Assembly: GCA_039805725.1 (NCBI GenBank)
Contig: JBDLTT010000046.1
Coordinates: 30,556-94,555, forward strand
Direction: 5' to 3'
Source: Fluviibacter sp039805725
Lineage (GTDB): Bacteria; Pseudomonadota; Gammaproteobacteria; Burkholderiales; Rhodocyclaceae
Length of the DNA: 64,000 bases
Shown: piece by piece, positions 16,539 to 24,287 of the stretch
Layout of the letters: every line of letters starts with the position of its first letter
Numbering within the stretch: position 1 is the stretch's first letter
Program-made: the position numbers and the translations under genes
Notes under the pieces: model-generated
What the model was told of the DNA's origin: nothing
The model's input: only the letters and a program-made list of their open reading frames with translations
The model's database searches: none

Positions 16539-17072
16539 ATGAACATCGATAACATTTCCATTGGCAAGGACGTCCCAAACGATTTCAACGTCGTCATCGA
16601 GATCTCGGCTAACGCACCGGGTATCAAATACGAGCTGGATAAGGACTCCGGTGCTGTTTTCGTCGACCGCTTTATCGCTACGCCGATGCACTATCCCTGT
16701 AACTACGGTTTTATTCCATCGACCCTGTCGGAAGATGGCGACCCGGTGGACGTGCTGGTTGTCACGCCGTATCCACTGCCGCCGGGCGTGGTCATTCGCT
16801 GCCGTGCCGTTGGCATGCTGGCCATGGAAGACGAAGCCGGCGAAGATGCCAAGCTGGTCGCCGTACCGGTACAAAAGCTGACGTCGAACTACGACAAAGT
16901 CAACACGATTGAAGATCTGCCGGAAATTCTGATCAAGCAGATTACCCACTTCTTCGAGCACTACAAGGATCTGGAAGCCGGCAAATGGGTCAAGGTCAAG
17001 GGCTGGAAGGATGCTGCCGCTGCCAAGGCCGAGATTACCTCGGGCGTTGCGCGCGCTAAGGCCGGCAAGTAA
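16539..17072 (+). CDS. ppa: Inorganic pyrophosphatase
   Basis: A cytoplasmic family I soluble pyrophosphatase of 177 residues that hydrolyses PPi to phosphate. Active-site motifs are KYELDKDSG, the DVDRF-like VFVDRF, YPCNYGFIP, and the metal-binding signature EDGDPVDVLV. A good ribosome-binding site (AGGGAG) precedes ATG 16539. TATAAT at 16446-16451 is a possible -10, but no good -35 was seen. A strong terminator follows. Its presence with a PPi-type phosphofructokinase at 27151 means two enzymes in this window draw on the PPi pool. Confidence 0.96.
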   Translation: MNIDNISIGKDVPNDFNVVIEISANAPGIKYELDKDSGAVFVDRFIATPMHYPCNYGFIPSTLSEDGDPVDVLVVTPYPLPPGVVIRCRAVGMLAMEDEAGEDAKLVAVPVQKLTSNYDKVNTIEDLPEILIKQITHFFEHYKDLEAGKWVKVKGWKDAAAAKAEITSGVARAKAGK

Positions 17073-17104
17073 TTCAAGGCTGGCACGGATCAAAGGCCGT
17101 ACAA

Positions 17105-17135
17105 TGGCCCTGACTTGAGTCAGGGCCATTTTTTT
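17105..17135 (+). terminator. Terminator of ppa
   Basis: TGGCCCTGAC (17105-17114) and GTCAGGGCCA (17119-17128) form a perfect 10-bp stem with loop TTGA, followed by seven T. Confidence 0.92.
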
Positions 17136-17170
17136 GTGGTTTGTCCAAAAATGGGTAACAGGAGGGTCGG

Positions 17171-18784
17171 GTGCGGGTAGCGATTGCTCAGATGAATGTG
17201 GTGCTCGGCGATTTACCGGGTAACGTATGCCGCATCACCAAAGCTGCTGAAGAAGCTGTTGCGGTGGGTGCAGATTTATTGCTTACCCCCGAGCTGAGTC
17301 TGTGTGGTTACCCACCGGAAGATTTGCTCCTTCGCCCGGATTTTTACCGGTTGAATGATGAGGCGCTTTCGGCGTTGGCTGAAGCGACACGGGGCTTAGA
17401 TCTGGCGATCATCGTTGGTCATCCCTGTATTGATGAAGGTAAGCGTTACAACGCGGCGAGCGTCTTTGTCCGTGGTCAGCGTCTGTGTACGTATCGTAAA
17501 CAACATCTACCCCAGTACGAAGTCTTTGATGAGTGTCGTTATTTCACGCCCGGCCGTGACACCGTTGTCTTTAAACACGCGGGGGTGCGCTTCGGATTGG
17601 CGATTTGCGAAGACGTCTGGTACACCGGTCCGGCGCTCAATGCCAAGGCAGCCGGCGCCGATGTCCTGCTGGTGCTAAACGCGTCGCCGTACCATCTGGA
17701 TAAGGCTGTCGACCGTCAGACGGTGTTGCAACAGCGCGTTCTTGAAACGGGTCTGTCGATTGTGTACTGCAATCTGGTGGGTGGTCAGGACGAGCTGGTA
17801 TTTGATGGTGCCTCCTGTTTCATGACCGATGAAGCCAAAACGCCGGTTCAGATGCCACAGTTTGAGGAGTCTATAGTCGCGGCTGACTATGTTGGTGGCC
17901 GATGGATAACCCCTGCGCAGAGTGCAGCGCCAATGGCGCTGGATGCACAGATTTATAAGGCAATGGTACTGGGCGTGCGCGACTATTTCGCCAAGAACGG
18001 ATTTGCCGGAGCGTATCTTGGTCTTTCAGGGGGTATCGACTCTGCATTGACATTGTGTGTTGCTGTCGACGCTTTGGGAGCGGATCGTGTGCGGCCTATC
18101 ATCTTGCCGTCGCCTTATACGGCGCAGATGAGCATCGATGATTCTCTGGCGCTGAGCGCCAATCTCGGTGTTCATTCCGAGATCGTCGACATCCAGCCGG
18201 CGATGCAAACCTATGAATCGATGCTTGCTCCGTACTTTGCCGGTTTGCCGGCTGATACGACAGAAGAAAACCTGCAGGCGCGTATCCGTGGCAATCTGCT
18301 CATGGCACTCTCTAATAAGAGTGGCTGGCTGGTGCTGACGACCGGCAACAAATCGGAAATGGCGGTCGGTTACTGCACGCTCTATGGCGATATGGCCGGC
18401 GGCTTCGCTGTGCTCAAGGATCTGTTCAAAACCAAGGTCTATGATGTCTCACGCTGGATCAATCGCGATAAAGAGATCATTCCCTGGCGGATCATCGAAC
18501 GGCCACCATCGGCCGAGTTACGCCCCGAGCAGACGGATCAGGATTCTTTGCCCCCTTACGAAGTACTGGACGCCATCGTCGCCGCCTATATGGAGCAGGA
18601 TCTAAGCCCGCGCGAAATCATGGCGCTGGGTTATCGCGAGGATGATGTGAAACGGGTGGTGCGCCTGCTGCGTATTTCCGAGTATAAACGCCGCCAGTCG
18701 CCAGTCGGTATCCGTTTAACGCGCCGTGGTTTCGGTAAGGATTGGCGCTATCCGATTACCAACCGGTATGCCGATGAGTGGTAA
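17171..18784 (+). CDS. nadE: Glutamine-dependent NAD+ synthetase
   Basis: A cytoplasmic two-domain enzyme that amidates nicotinate adenine dinucleotide to NAD+. Its 537 residues carry an N-terminal nitrilase/glutaminase domain: catalytic Glu in LTPELSLCGYPPEDLL, Lys in YRKQHLPQYEVFDE and Cys in LAICEDVWYTG. The C-terminal ATP-pyrophosphatase domain begins with LGLSGGIDSALTL (P-loop SGGxDS). The gene starts at GTG 17171 after GGAGGG. It is followed at 45 bases by glnB, a frequent beta/gamma pairing of nitrogen genes. Confidence 0.96.
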   Translation: MRVAIAQMNVVLGDLPGNVCRITKAAEEAVAVGADLLLTPELSLCGYPPEDLLLRPDFYRLNDEALSALAEATRGLDLAIIVGHPCIDEGKRYNAASVFVRGQRLCTYRKQHLPQYEVFDECRYFTPGRDTVVFKHAGVRFGLAICEDVWYTGPALNAKAAGADVLLVLNASPYHLDKAVDRQTVLQQRVLETGLSIVYCNLVGGQDELVFDGASCFMTDEAKTPVQMPQFEESIVAADYVGGRWITPAQSAAPMALDAQIYKAMVLGVRDYFAKNGFAGAYLGLSGGIDSALTLCVAVDALGADRVRPIILPSPYTAQMSIDDSLALSANLGVHSEIVDIQPAMQTYESMLAPYFAGLPADTTEENLQARIRGNLLMALSNKSGWLVLTTGNKSEMAVGYCTLYGDMAGGFAVLKDLFKTKVYDVSRWINRDKEIIPWRIIERPPSAELRPEQTDQDSLPPYEVLDAIVAAYMEQDLSPREIMALGYREDDVKRVVRLLRISEYKRRQSPVGIRLTRRGFGKDWRYPITNRYADEW

Positions 18785-18829
18785 CATTGAGGCCATCAAG
18801 ATAATCGTTTTTGACCCCATGGAGTCATC

Positions 18830-19168
18830 ATGAAGCAGATCGTTGCCATCATCAAACCGTTCAAGCTCGATGAAGTCCGCGAAGGCCTGTCGGAAATCGG
18901 TATCACTGGCCTCACGGTGACCGAAGTTCGTGGTTTTGGTCGCCAGAAGGGCCATACCGAGCTCTATCGCGGTGCCGAGTACGTCGTCGATTTTCTGCCG
19001 AAGGTACGCCTTGAGGTCGTGGTTCAGGATAGCCGTGTGGACGAAGTGCTGGAGTCCATCATCAAGTCGGCACGCACCGGCAAGATTGGTGACGGCAAGA
19101 TTTTCGTGCTGCCGGTTGATCAGGTAGTCCGTATCCGCACGGGCGAAACCGACGACGCGGCTATCTGA
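18830..19168 (+). CDS. glnB: Nitrogen regulatory protein PII
   Basis: A trimeric signal protein of 112 residues that reports glutamine, 2-oxoglutarate and adenylate state to GlnD, GlnE and NtrB. The T-loop carries the uridylylation tyrosine Y51 in RGAEYVVDFLPK. The B- and C-loop signatures TGKIGDGKIFV and RIRTGE are intact. MKQIVAIIKPFKLDEVREGL is the standard PII opening. Not an amtB-linked glnK by context: it follows nadE. Compare the divergent PII-like protein at 37068-37421, which lacks Y51. Confidence 0.96.
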   Translation: MKQIVAIIKPFKLDEVREGLSEIGITGLTVTEVRGFGRQKGHTELYRGAEYVVDFLPKVRLEVVVQDSRVDEVLESIIKSARTGKIGDGKIFVLPVDQVVRIRTGETDDAAI

Positions 19169-19189
19169 GCCTTTTGCGCTGATCGCCAG

Positions 19190-19217
19190 GCCCTGCGCTG
19201 ACCACGCAGGGCTTTTT
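19190..19217 (+). terminator. Terminator of nadE-glnB
   Basis: GCCCTGCG (19190-19197) pairs with CGCAGGGC (19205-19212) around a seven-base loop and is followed by TTTTT. Confidence 0.88.
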
Positions 19218-19239
19218 GTTTCCAAGTACGTCTGAGCCG

Positions 19240-19827
19240 ATGCCCCTCATTGCATTCAACAAACCTTATGGTGTGGTTTCACAGTTCACGCCGGAAGGCC
19301 GTTGGCAGGGCTTGTCCGATTATCTGCGACTTCCGGAATACCGTGTAGCTGGGCGTCTGGACGCTGATAGCGAGGGGTTGTTGCTGCTGACCGATGATGG
19401 CCGGCTGCAGGCAAAGATTGCCGATCCACGTCATAAGCTTCCAAAATGCTACTGGGCCCAGGTTGAAGGGTTGCCGTATGAGGATGCGCTGCGTCACTTA
19501 AGCGCGGGTCCGGTGCTTAACGATGGCCCGACCCGTTCCTGTCAAGTTGAAGTGCTGCCCGAAGACGTTAAGGCCCGTCTTCTCTGGCCACGCGATCCGC
19601 CGATCCGTTTTCGCAAAAGTGTGCCCACAGCCTGGTTGGCGATCACGCTCACCGAAGGGCGTAACCGGCAGGTGAAGCGCATGTGCGCGGCGGTTGGTCT
19701 CCCGGTGTTGCGTCTGGTGCGTGTGTCGATCGGTGGTGTTAGCTTGTTTGAGTTGAATCAGGGAGTTGGATTATCCTTGGGGCAATCCATTTCCGTTCCC
19801 GTTGCTACGCTGAATCAGGTGCTATGA
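19240..19827 (+). CDS. rluE: 23S rRNA pseudouridine synthase E
   Basis: An RsuA-family pseudouridine synthase of 195 residues without an S4 domain, as in E. coli RluE, which modifies U2457 of 23S rRNA. The catalytic Asp lies in AGRLDADSEGLLLLTDDG. WPRDPPIRFRKSVPTAWL and LTEGRNRQVKRM are closely RluE-like. The frame is open to TTG 19216, which lies in the upstream terminator, so I chose ATG 19240. The stop overlaps the next gene as ATGA. Confidence 0.92.
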   Translation: MPLIAFNKPYGVVSQFTPEGRWQGLSDYLRLPEYRVAGRLDADSEGLLLLTDDGRLQAKIADPRHKLPKCYWAQVEGLPYEDALRHLSAGPVLNDGPTRSCQVEVLPEDVKARLLWPRDPPIRFRKSVPTAWLAITLTEGRNRQVKRMCAAVGLPVLRLVRVSIGGVSLFELNQGVGLSLGQSISVPVATLNQVL

Positions 19828-20279
19828 AACCATCCAAGCTGATTTTTCGTCTGGTGATTGCCAGCTTATTGTTGGCACCGTCATTCATGCTGCAGGCGGC
19901 ATCGCCCTTGCTGCAGTTATCGCTGGGTTCCGGCACGCTGGATGTGGAGGTGGCCGCCACCAAGCATCAGCGAGGCCAGGGCTTGATGAATCGGTCGACC
20001 ATGCCCGAGTCACGAGGTATGCTCTTTGTCTATCCGGCACCAGCCTATTTCTGCATGTGGATGAAAAACACGCTGATTCCGTTATCCGTCGCGTTTATTG
20101 ACGCGCAAGGACAGGTGATCAATATCGCCGATATGACGCCGCACAGTGAAACCAATCATTGCACACAACGCAATGCGAGGTATGCGCTTGAAGCAAATCA
20201 GGGTTGGTTCGCCAAACATGGTGTGGTTCCGGGAACACAAGTGTTAGGCCTTGAAAAAGCGCCCCGGGGCGACTACTGA
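19824..20279 (+). CDS. DUF192 family exported protein
   Basis: A 151-residue protein with a signal peptide (hydrophobic core LVIASLLLAPSFMLQAAS) and a single DUF192 domain: family motifs HQRGQGLMNR, MPESRGMLFVYP and MWMKNTLIPLSVAFID, ending in the ALEANQGWFAKHGV region. DUF192 proteins are small periplasmic or secreted beta proteins of unknown function. It is coupled to rluE by a four-base overlap. No catalytic residues can be assigned. Confidence 0.85.
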   Translation: MKPSKLIFRLVIASLLLAPSFMLQAASPLLQLSLGSGTLDVEVAATKHQRGQGLMNRSTMPESRGMLFVYPAPAYFCMWMKNTLIPLSVAFIDAQGQVINIADMTPHSETNHCTQRNARYALEANQGWFAKHGVVPGTQVLGLEKAPRGDY

Positions 20280-20282
20280 GCG

Positions 20283-20861
20283 ATGGGGATACGCGAGAAC
20301 CGGACGCGATCCCGCCGGCTCGAGGGACGCAGCCGGGGGAGTCATTGGCACCCGCTCGGCATGGCGCTCAAGCCGCCCAGTCACCTGCGCCCGTGGTTGC
20401 TCGAACCCCACTCGCTGACCACGCGATTACAGCGCCACTTCGGTCGCGTCAATGTGCACGTTTTGCATCAGGCCTTAGGCCAGCCTTATAACGACGAAGG
20501 CAATGGCCGTTTTCCGTTGGCAATCGTCAGGGCGGTTGTTCTGTCGGCCGACGATCAGATTCCGCTGGTGGTCGCGCACTCGGTCTTACCCGCCGTGCCG
20601 CGCGGTCCGTTGTCCGTGATGTTCAAACGGCTGGGGCGACAGGCATTGGGCACGCTGTTGTTCACGCGGCGCGGCTTTGTGCGGCGGCAACGTGAGTGGG
20701 CTTTTCTGGATGCGCGTCATCCCCTCTACCGGCTCACCAAAACACAAGAGGCTGATGATGCCCCGGCAAGACTCTGGGCGCGGCGGGCGGTGTTCAGTAT
20801 GTCCCGTTTTCCGGCCCAGTCCGTACAGGTGACCGAAGTCTTCTGTATGCCCGCACCCTAA
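20283..20861 (+). CDS. ubiC: Chorismate lyase (chorismate to 4-hydroxybenzoate)
   Basis: The first committed ubiquinone-pathway enzyme, cytoplasmic, which releases pyruvate from chorismate. Of the 192 residues, the family core starts at about 37 (RPWLLEPHSLTTRL). LGRQALGTLLF and VFSMSRFPAQSVQVTEVFCMP, holding the conserved C-terminal Glu, are UbiC hallmarks. The loop with E. coli Arg76 reads VVAHSVLP here, with His99 in its place. The N-terminal 30 residues are Arg-rich and may be untranslated if ATG 20361 is used. No strong ribosome-binding site at 20283. Confidence 0.8.
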   Translation: MGIRENRTRSRRLEGRSRGSHWHPLGMALKPPSHLRPWLLEPHSLTTRLQRHFGRVNVHVLHQALGQPYNDEGNGRFPLAIVRAVVLSADDQIPLVVAHSVLPAVPRGPLSVMFKRLGRQALGTLLFTRRGFVRRQREWAFLDARHPLYRLTKTQEADDAPARLWARRAVFSMSRFPAQSVQVTEVFCMPAP

Positions 20862-20863
20862 TG

Positions 20864-20888
20864 AAAAAACCCGGCATTGCCGGGCTTT
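20864..20888. terminator. Bidirectional terminator between ubiC and sodB
   Basis: CCCGGC (20870-20875) and GCCGGG (20879-20884) form a hairpin with loop ATT. Six A precede it and CTTTC follows, so the better T run serves sodB on the minus strand while ubiC can also use it. Confidence 0.8.
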
Positions 20889-20911
20889 CTGTGCAGGCGC
20901 TCTTGGTTTGA

Positions 20912-21496
20912 TTAGGCGAAGTTGGCTTCGGCAAATTTCCAGTTGGCCAGTTTGTCGAGGAAGGTTTCGACGAACTTGGGACGCAGGTTACGGTAGTCGA
21001 TGTAGTAGGCGTGTTCCCACACGTCGACGGTCAGAAGCGCCTTGTCGCCGGTCGTCAGTGGGGTGCCGGCGGCGCCCATGTTGACGATGTCAACGCTGCC
21101 ATCGGCCTTCTTGACCAACCAGGTCCAGCCCGAACCGAAGTTGCCGACGGCCGAAGTCTGGAAGGCCTTCTTGAATTCGTCAAACGAGCCCCACTTCTTG
21201 TTGATGGCATCCGCCAGGGCGCCGCTCGGCGCGCCACCGCCGTTAGGTGACAGGCAGTTCCAGAAGAAGGTATGGTTCCACACCTGGGCGGCATTGTTAT
21301 AGATACCGCCGGCGGGTGCCTTTTTGACGATCTCTTCGAGGCTCAGCTTTTCGTATTCCGTGCCCGGGATCAGATTGTTGAGGTTGGTCACATAGGCCTG
21401 GTGGTGCTTGGCATAGTGATAGTCGAAGGTTTCTTCCGACATATGGGGAGCGAGGGCGTTCTTGGCGAACGGCAGAGCGGGCAATTCAAAAGCCAT
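20912..21496 (-). CDS. sodB: Superoxide dismutase, Fe type
   Basis: A cytoplasmic superoxide dismutase of 194 residues. Metal ligands are in HYAKHHQAYV (His27 region), QVWNHTFFWNCLSPNGGG (His), and VDVWEHAYYIDYRNLRP (Asp and His). The NFGSGWTWLV block and NHTFFWN are characteristic of Fe enzymes rather than Mn ones. The frame stays open 46 codons upstream, but ATG 21496 begins the standard MAFELPALPFAKNAL and has GGAG upstream. First gene left of xseA on the same strand. Confidence 0.96.
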   Translation of the reverse strand: MAFELPALPFAKNALAPHMSEETFDYHYAKHHQAYVTNLNNLIPGTEYEKLSLEEIVKKAPAGGIYNNAAQVWNHTFFWNCLSPNGGGAPSGALADAINKKWGSFDEFKKAFQTSAVGNFGSGWTWLVKKADGSVDIVNMGAAGTPLTTGDKALLTVDVWEHAYYIDYRNLRPKFVETFLDKLANWKFAEANFA

Positions 21497-21584
21497 GATG
21501 TTTTCTCCGTGTTTGGGGTGCTGCAAATTACTGATTCTAGACAGAGCTGGTGAGCCCTGCAAGCATTGTTTGAGCCGGTGGACT

Positions 21585-22826
21585 CTAAGACCCGTCGGCG
21601 AGTATGGATTCGATGCGTGCCTGCAGTCGGCCATCCGCCAGCCGCAGCGCTACGGCGCTCTGCAGGGGTGCTTTTTGAATACTGTCGATCAGGTGTCCAT
21701 GAGCATCGGTAATCAGCGCGTAACCTCGCTGCAGCGGTTGATTGGGGTCAAGCGCCTGCAGACGCAGGCCAAACTCGCTCAGGCCGCGCTTGTGTCGATC
21801 TAGCGACCGCTCGACCCAGTGGGTCATCCGGGTCCGGCATTGGTTCAAACGATCCTGTTGACGTTCGAGCAATGCCATCGGGCTGCGCAATCGGGCGCTA
21901 TAGCCATCCAGTCGCATCGCTGCCTCGTCGAGCTGACGGGTAACCCGCTGGCGTAATCTGGCTTGCTGCATCCCCAGTAAAGACAGCAGGCGGGTTCGAT
22001 CCGGGGCAATCAGTTCAGCCGCTGCGGTGGGTGTGGGTGCCCGTACGTCGGCGGCGAGATCGGCCAGCGTGGTGTCGGTTTCATGGCCGACGCCACAAAT
22101 CAGAGGGAGTGTGCTGGCGGCGATGGCGCGGACGACGGCGGCTTCGTTAAAGCACCAGAGATCTTCGAGCGAGCCTCCGCCGCGACAAAGCAACAGCACA
22201 TCGGCCACAGCGTGATGGTTGGCGGCTTCAATCGCCTGAACAATCTGACCGGTGGCGTCTGCGCCCTGAACCATTGTGGGATACAGAATCAATTGGACAT
22301 ACGGTGCTCGACGACGGAGGGTGGTGATCACATCATGGAGCGCCGCAGCCTGGGGGCTCGTGATGATGCCGATCGTCTGCGGAAAGCCGGGCAGGGGCCT
22401 TTTCCGGTCAGGATCAAAGAGTCCGGCAGCCTCCAGTTCGGATTTGAGCTGCAGAAAACGTTCATACAGCGTACCCAGGCCGCCTTTGACCAGGGTGTCG
22501 ACGGTTAGCTGGAATTCGCCGCGTGCCTCATAAAGCGTGACCTGGGCGCGGGCGCGGACTTTGTCTCCCTGGCGGGGTTGCCAGGCCAATCGTGCGGCAC
22601 GCGTCCGAAACAAGGCGCAGCGCACCTGGGCGCCAGCATCCTTGAGGGTGAAGTACATATGCCCTGAGCTGGCCAGGGTGAGCTGGGCAATCTCCCCTTC
22701 GACCCATAGCGGTGAAAAACGACTTTCTAGCTGATGGCGTACCGCCGCGTTCAGGTCGGAAACCGACAGGATCGGCGTGTCGATTTCGCTTTGTTCACTC
22801 GGGTTTGGGAACGCATTATTCGGCAT
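21585..22826 (-). CDS. xseA: Exodeoxyribonuclease VII large subunit
   Basis: The large, catalytic subunit of a single-strand exonuclease used in mismatch repair and damage processing. Its 413 residues begin with an OB fold (SPLWVEGEIAQLT), followed by the catalytic core with GIITSPQAAALHDV, the conserved LLCRGGGSLEDLWCFN and GVGHETDTTLADLAADVRAPTP. A long coiled-coil helix runs from about 285 to 350. ATG 22826 is preferred over an in-frame GTG two codons earlier. xseB is not next to it. Confidence 0.95.
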   Translation of the reverse strand: MPNNAFPNPSEQSEIDTPILSVSDLNAAVRHQLESRFSPLWVEGEIAQLTLASSGHMYFTLKDAGAQVRCALFRTRAARLAWQPRQGDKVRARAQVTLYEARGEFQLTVDTLVKGGLGTLYERFLQLKSELEAAGLFDPDRKRPLPGFPQTIGIITSPQAAALHDVITTLRRRAPYVQLILYPTMVQGADATGQIVQAIEAANHHAVADVLLLCRGGGSLEDLWCFNEAAVVRAIAASTLPLICGVGHETDTTLADLAADVRAPTPTAAAELIAPDRTRLLSLLGMQQARLRQRVTRQLDEAAMRLDGYSARLRSPMALLERQQDRLNQCRTRMTHWVERSLDRHKRGLSEFGLRLQALDPNQPLQRGYALITDAHGHLIDSIQKAPLQSAVALRLADGRLQARIESILADGS

Positions 22827-23242
22827 GGACACTACTTTAACGCGGGATTTTGGATTGGGGCAGATCGTTGCGCCACAAATCGGTTGGGGGGCTCAAAAAA
22901 AATTTAAAAATCTATTGACAGCATGAGATTTTCTCCACCGAAGACATTGAAGCCTTGCTGGGCCTGGCTTGACGCATTGCAGCACGGCTCCAAGACGGTA
23001 GAATATCGTTAACCTATTGTTATTTAACGAATTATTAGAATAGCCCCTTTTTTGAGCGCTGTAAGAGAAATTCCCGTTGCAGCACGAGTTAGACACTTTT
23101 ATGACAGTCTATCCACAAAGTTATCCACGATTTTTGTGGATAAGCGAAGAGGTCTGCTAAGTCCTTGATCTGTGGTTTGCTTGCTCAAAACCGGGGGGGT
23201 GGCTAAACTGCTATTTTGCACTTTTTCGCGGTTGGAACACAC
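22827..23242. other. Intergenic region between divergent xseA and exbB
   Basis: A 416-base gap with no supportable ORF. It holds an A/T-rich patch near 22895-22915, a possible plus-strand promoter TTGCAG (22977-22982) with 16-base spacing to TAGAAT (22999-23004), a second A/T-rich stretch 23005-23051 with a run of six T, and then three DnaA-box-like 9-mers at 23109-23143. The length is unusual for this compact window. Confidence 0.7.
23109..23143. promoter_or_regulatory. Cluster of three DnaA boxes
   Basis: CTATCCACA (23109-23117) and TTATCCACG (23121-23129) each differ from TTATCCACA by one base, and TGTGGATAA (23135-23143) is a perfect box on the minus strand. Boxes two and three face each other as an 8-bp inverted repeat around GATTTTT. 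An A/T-rich stretch lies about 60 bases upstream. No dnaA, dnaN or rpmH is nearby, so this is more likely a DnaA-regulated promoter or titration site than oriC. Confidence 0.65.
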
Positions 23243-23848
23243 GTGTTTGCCATTATTCAAGCGGCCGGTTGGCCGATCTGGCCTCTGTTGATCGCTTCCG
23301 TGATCGCTCTGGCACTCATTATCGAACGTCTTTATAGCCTGCGTGCGACGCGAATCCTGCCGCCGGGGCTATTGCAGTCTGTTTTATCGACCTTGCGCCA
23401 GGGGGGGTACGATATGCCTCGCCTGCAGCATCTGGAAGAGAGTTCGCCATTAGGTCGTGTGCTTGCCGCCGGCATTCGTAATCAGAATAGCAGTCGAGAA
23501 ATCATGCGCGAATCGATTGAAGAGTCGGGTCGCATGGTGACCCATCAACTAGAGCGTTATCTGACCACCCTCGGGACTATTGCCTCGATTGCCCCGCTGC
23601 TGGGTCTATTGGGTACCTTGGTGGGGATGATCGATATCTTCGGTTCGCAATCACCAACCACGGGTAATCCGCAGCAGTTGGCGCACGGTATTTCGATTGC
23701 GCTTTATAACACCTCATTTGGTCTGCTCATCGCGATACCCGCGTTGATCTTCTGGCGCCATTTTCGGGCGCTGGTGGACGGTTATGTGGTGGATATGGAA
23801 CAGCAGGCCGTCAAGCTGGTCGAAGTGATTCACGGCGAACGCAGCTGA
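23243..23848 (+). CDS. exbB: MotA/TolQ/ExbB proton channel family protein
   Basis: A TonB-system type inner-membrane proton-channel subunit of about 201 residues with three membrane spans: IWPLLIASVIALALIIERLYSL, TIASIAPLLGLLGTLVGMIDIF and YNTSFGLLIAIPALIFWRHF. The family motif is APLLGLLGTLVGMI. GTG 23243 starts the VFAIIQAAGWPIWPLL opening expected for beta homologues; the longer frame from TTG 23216 has no support. exbD follows after 16 bases. No tonB is present, and this ExbBD pair is placed before lpxK as in many Betaproteobacteria. Confidence 0.9.
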   Translation: MFAIIQAAGWPIWPLLIASVIALALIIERLYSLRATRILPPGLLQSVLSTLRQGGYDMPRLQHLEESSPLGRVLAAGIRNQNSSREIMRESIEESGRMVTHQLERYLTTLGTIASIAPLLGLLGTLVGMIDIFGSQSPTTGNPQQLAHGISIALYNTSFGLLIAIPALIFWRHFRALVDGYVVDMEQQAVKLVEVIHGERS

Positions 23849-23864
23849 GTCGGGTGCCAACACC

Positions 23865-24287
23865 ATGAATTTTCGTCGGGGTACAGGGCGCGATGAACCC
23901 GAAATCAATCTGATTCCGTTCATCGATGTGCTTCTTGTGATCATCATTTTTCTCATGATGACGACGACCTATAGCAAAATTTCGGGGATCGAGATTGATT
24001 TACCGACCGCAGCAGTGAGCACCCAGACGCCGCCGGAAGAGATTGTCGTGACGGTGTCGGCATCAGGGGTTGTGGTGGTTGATGGTCAGAGTATGACGCG
24101 ACCTGGTATTGATACCGTTGCGGCCGCGCTGAAGCAGGCATCACAGCGTAAAGGCACCGGTAAAGCACCCGTAGTCTCGATCAACGCGGATGCCAAGGCG
24201 ACTCATCAGAGTGTGATTGATGTGATGCAGGCAGCGCATCAGGCAGATCTGTCGCAGATTTCTTTCGCGACGCGCAGCGGTTCATGA
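23865..24287 (+). CDS. exbD: Biopolymer transport protein ExbD/TolR
   Basis: The partner of ExbB, 140 residues. It has a short cytoplasmic N-terminus, one transmembrane helix with the conserved proton-carrying Asp (INLIPFIDVLLVIIIFLMM), and a periplasmic domain ending in the VIDVMQAAHQADLSQISFAT motif. The stop overlaps lpxK as ATGA. The usual substrate or receptor is not indicated by context. Confidence 0.92.
   Translation: MNFRRGTGRDEPEINLIPFIDVLLVIIIFLMMTTTYSKISGIEIDLPTAAVSTQTPPEEIVVTVSASGVVVVDGQSMTRPGIDTVAAALKQASQRKGTGKAPVVSINADAKATHQSVIDVMQAAHQADLSQISFATRSGS

Noticed and set aside
16290..17129. A 279-codon open frame on the minus strand across copA and ppa
   Set aside because: Shadow frame; it crosses the ppa gene and its promoter region with no recognisable domain.
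23005..23143. Chromosomal replication origin at the DnaA boxes
   Set aside because: No dnaA, dnaN, gyrB, rpmH or parAB nearby, only three boxes, and genes to the left are mostly on the plus strand rather than pointing away.
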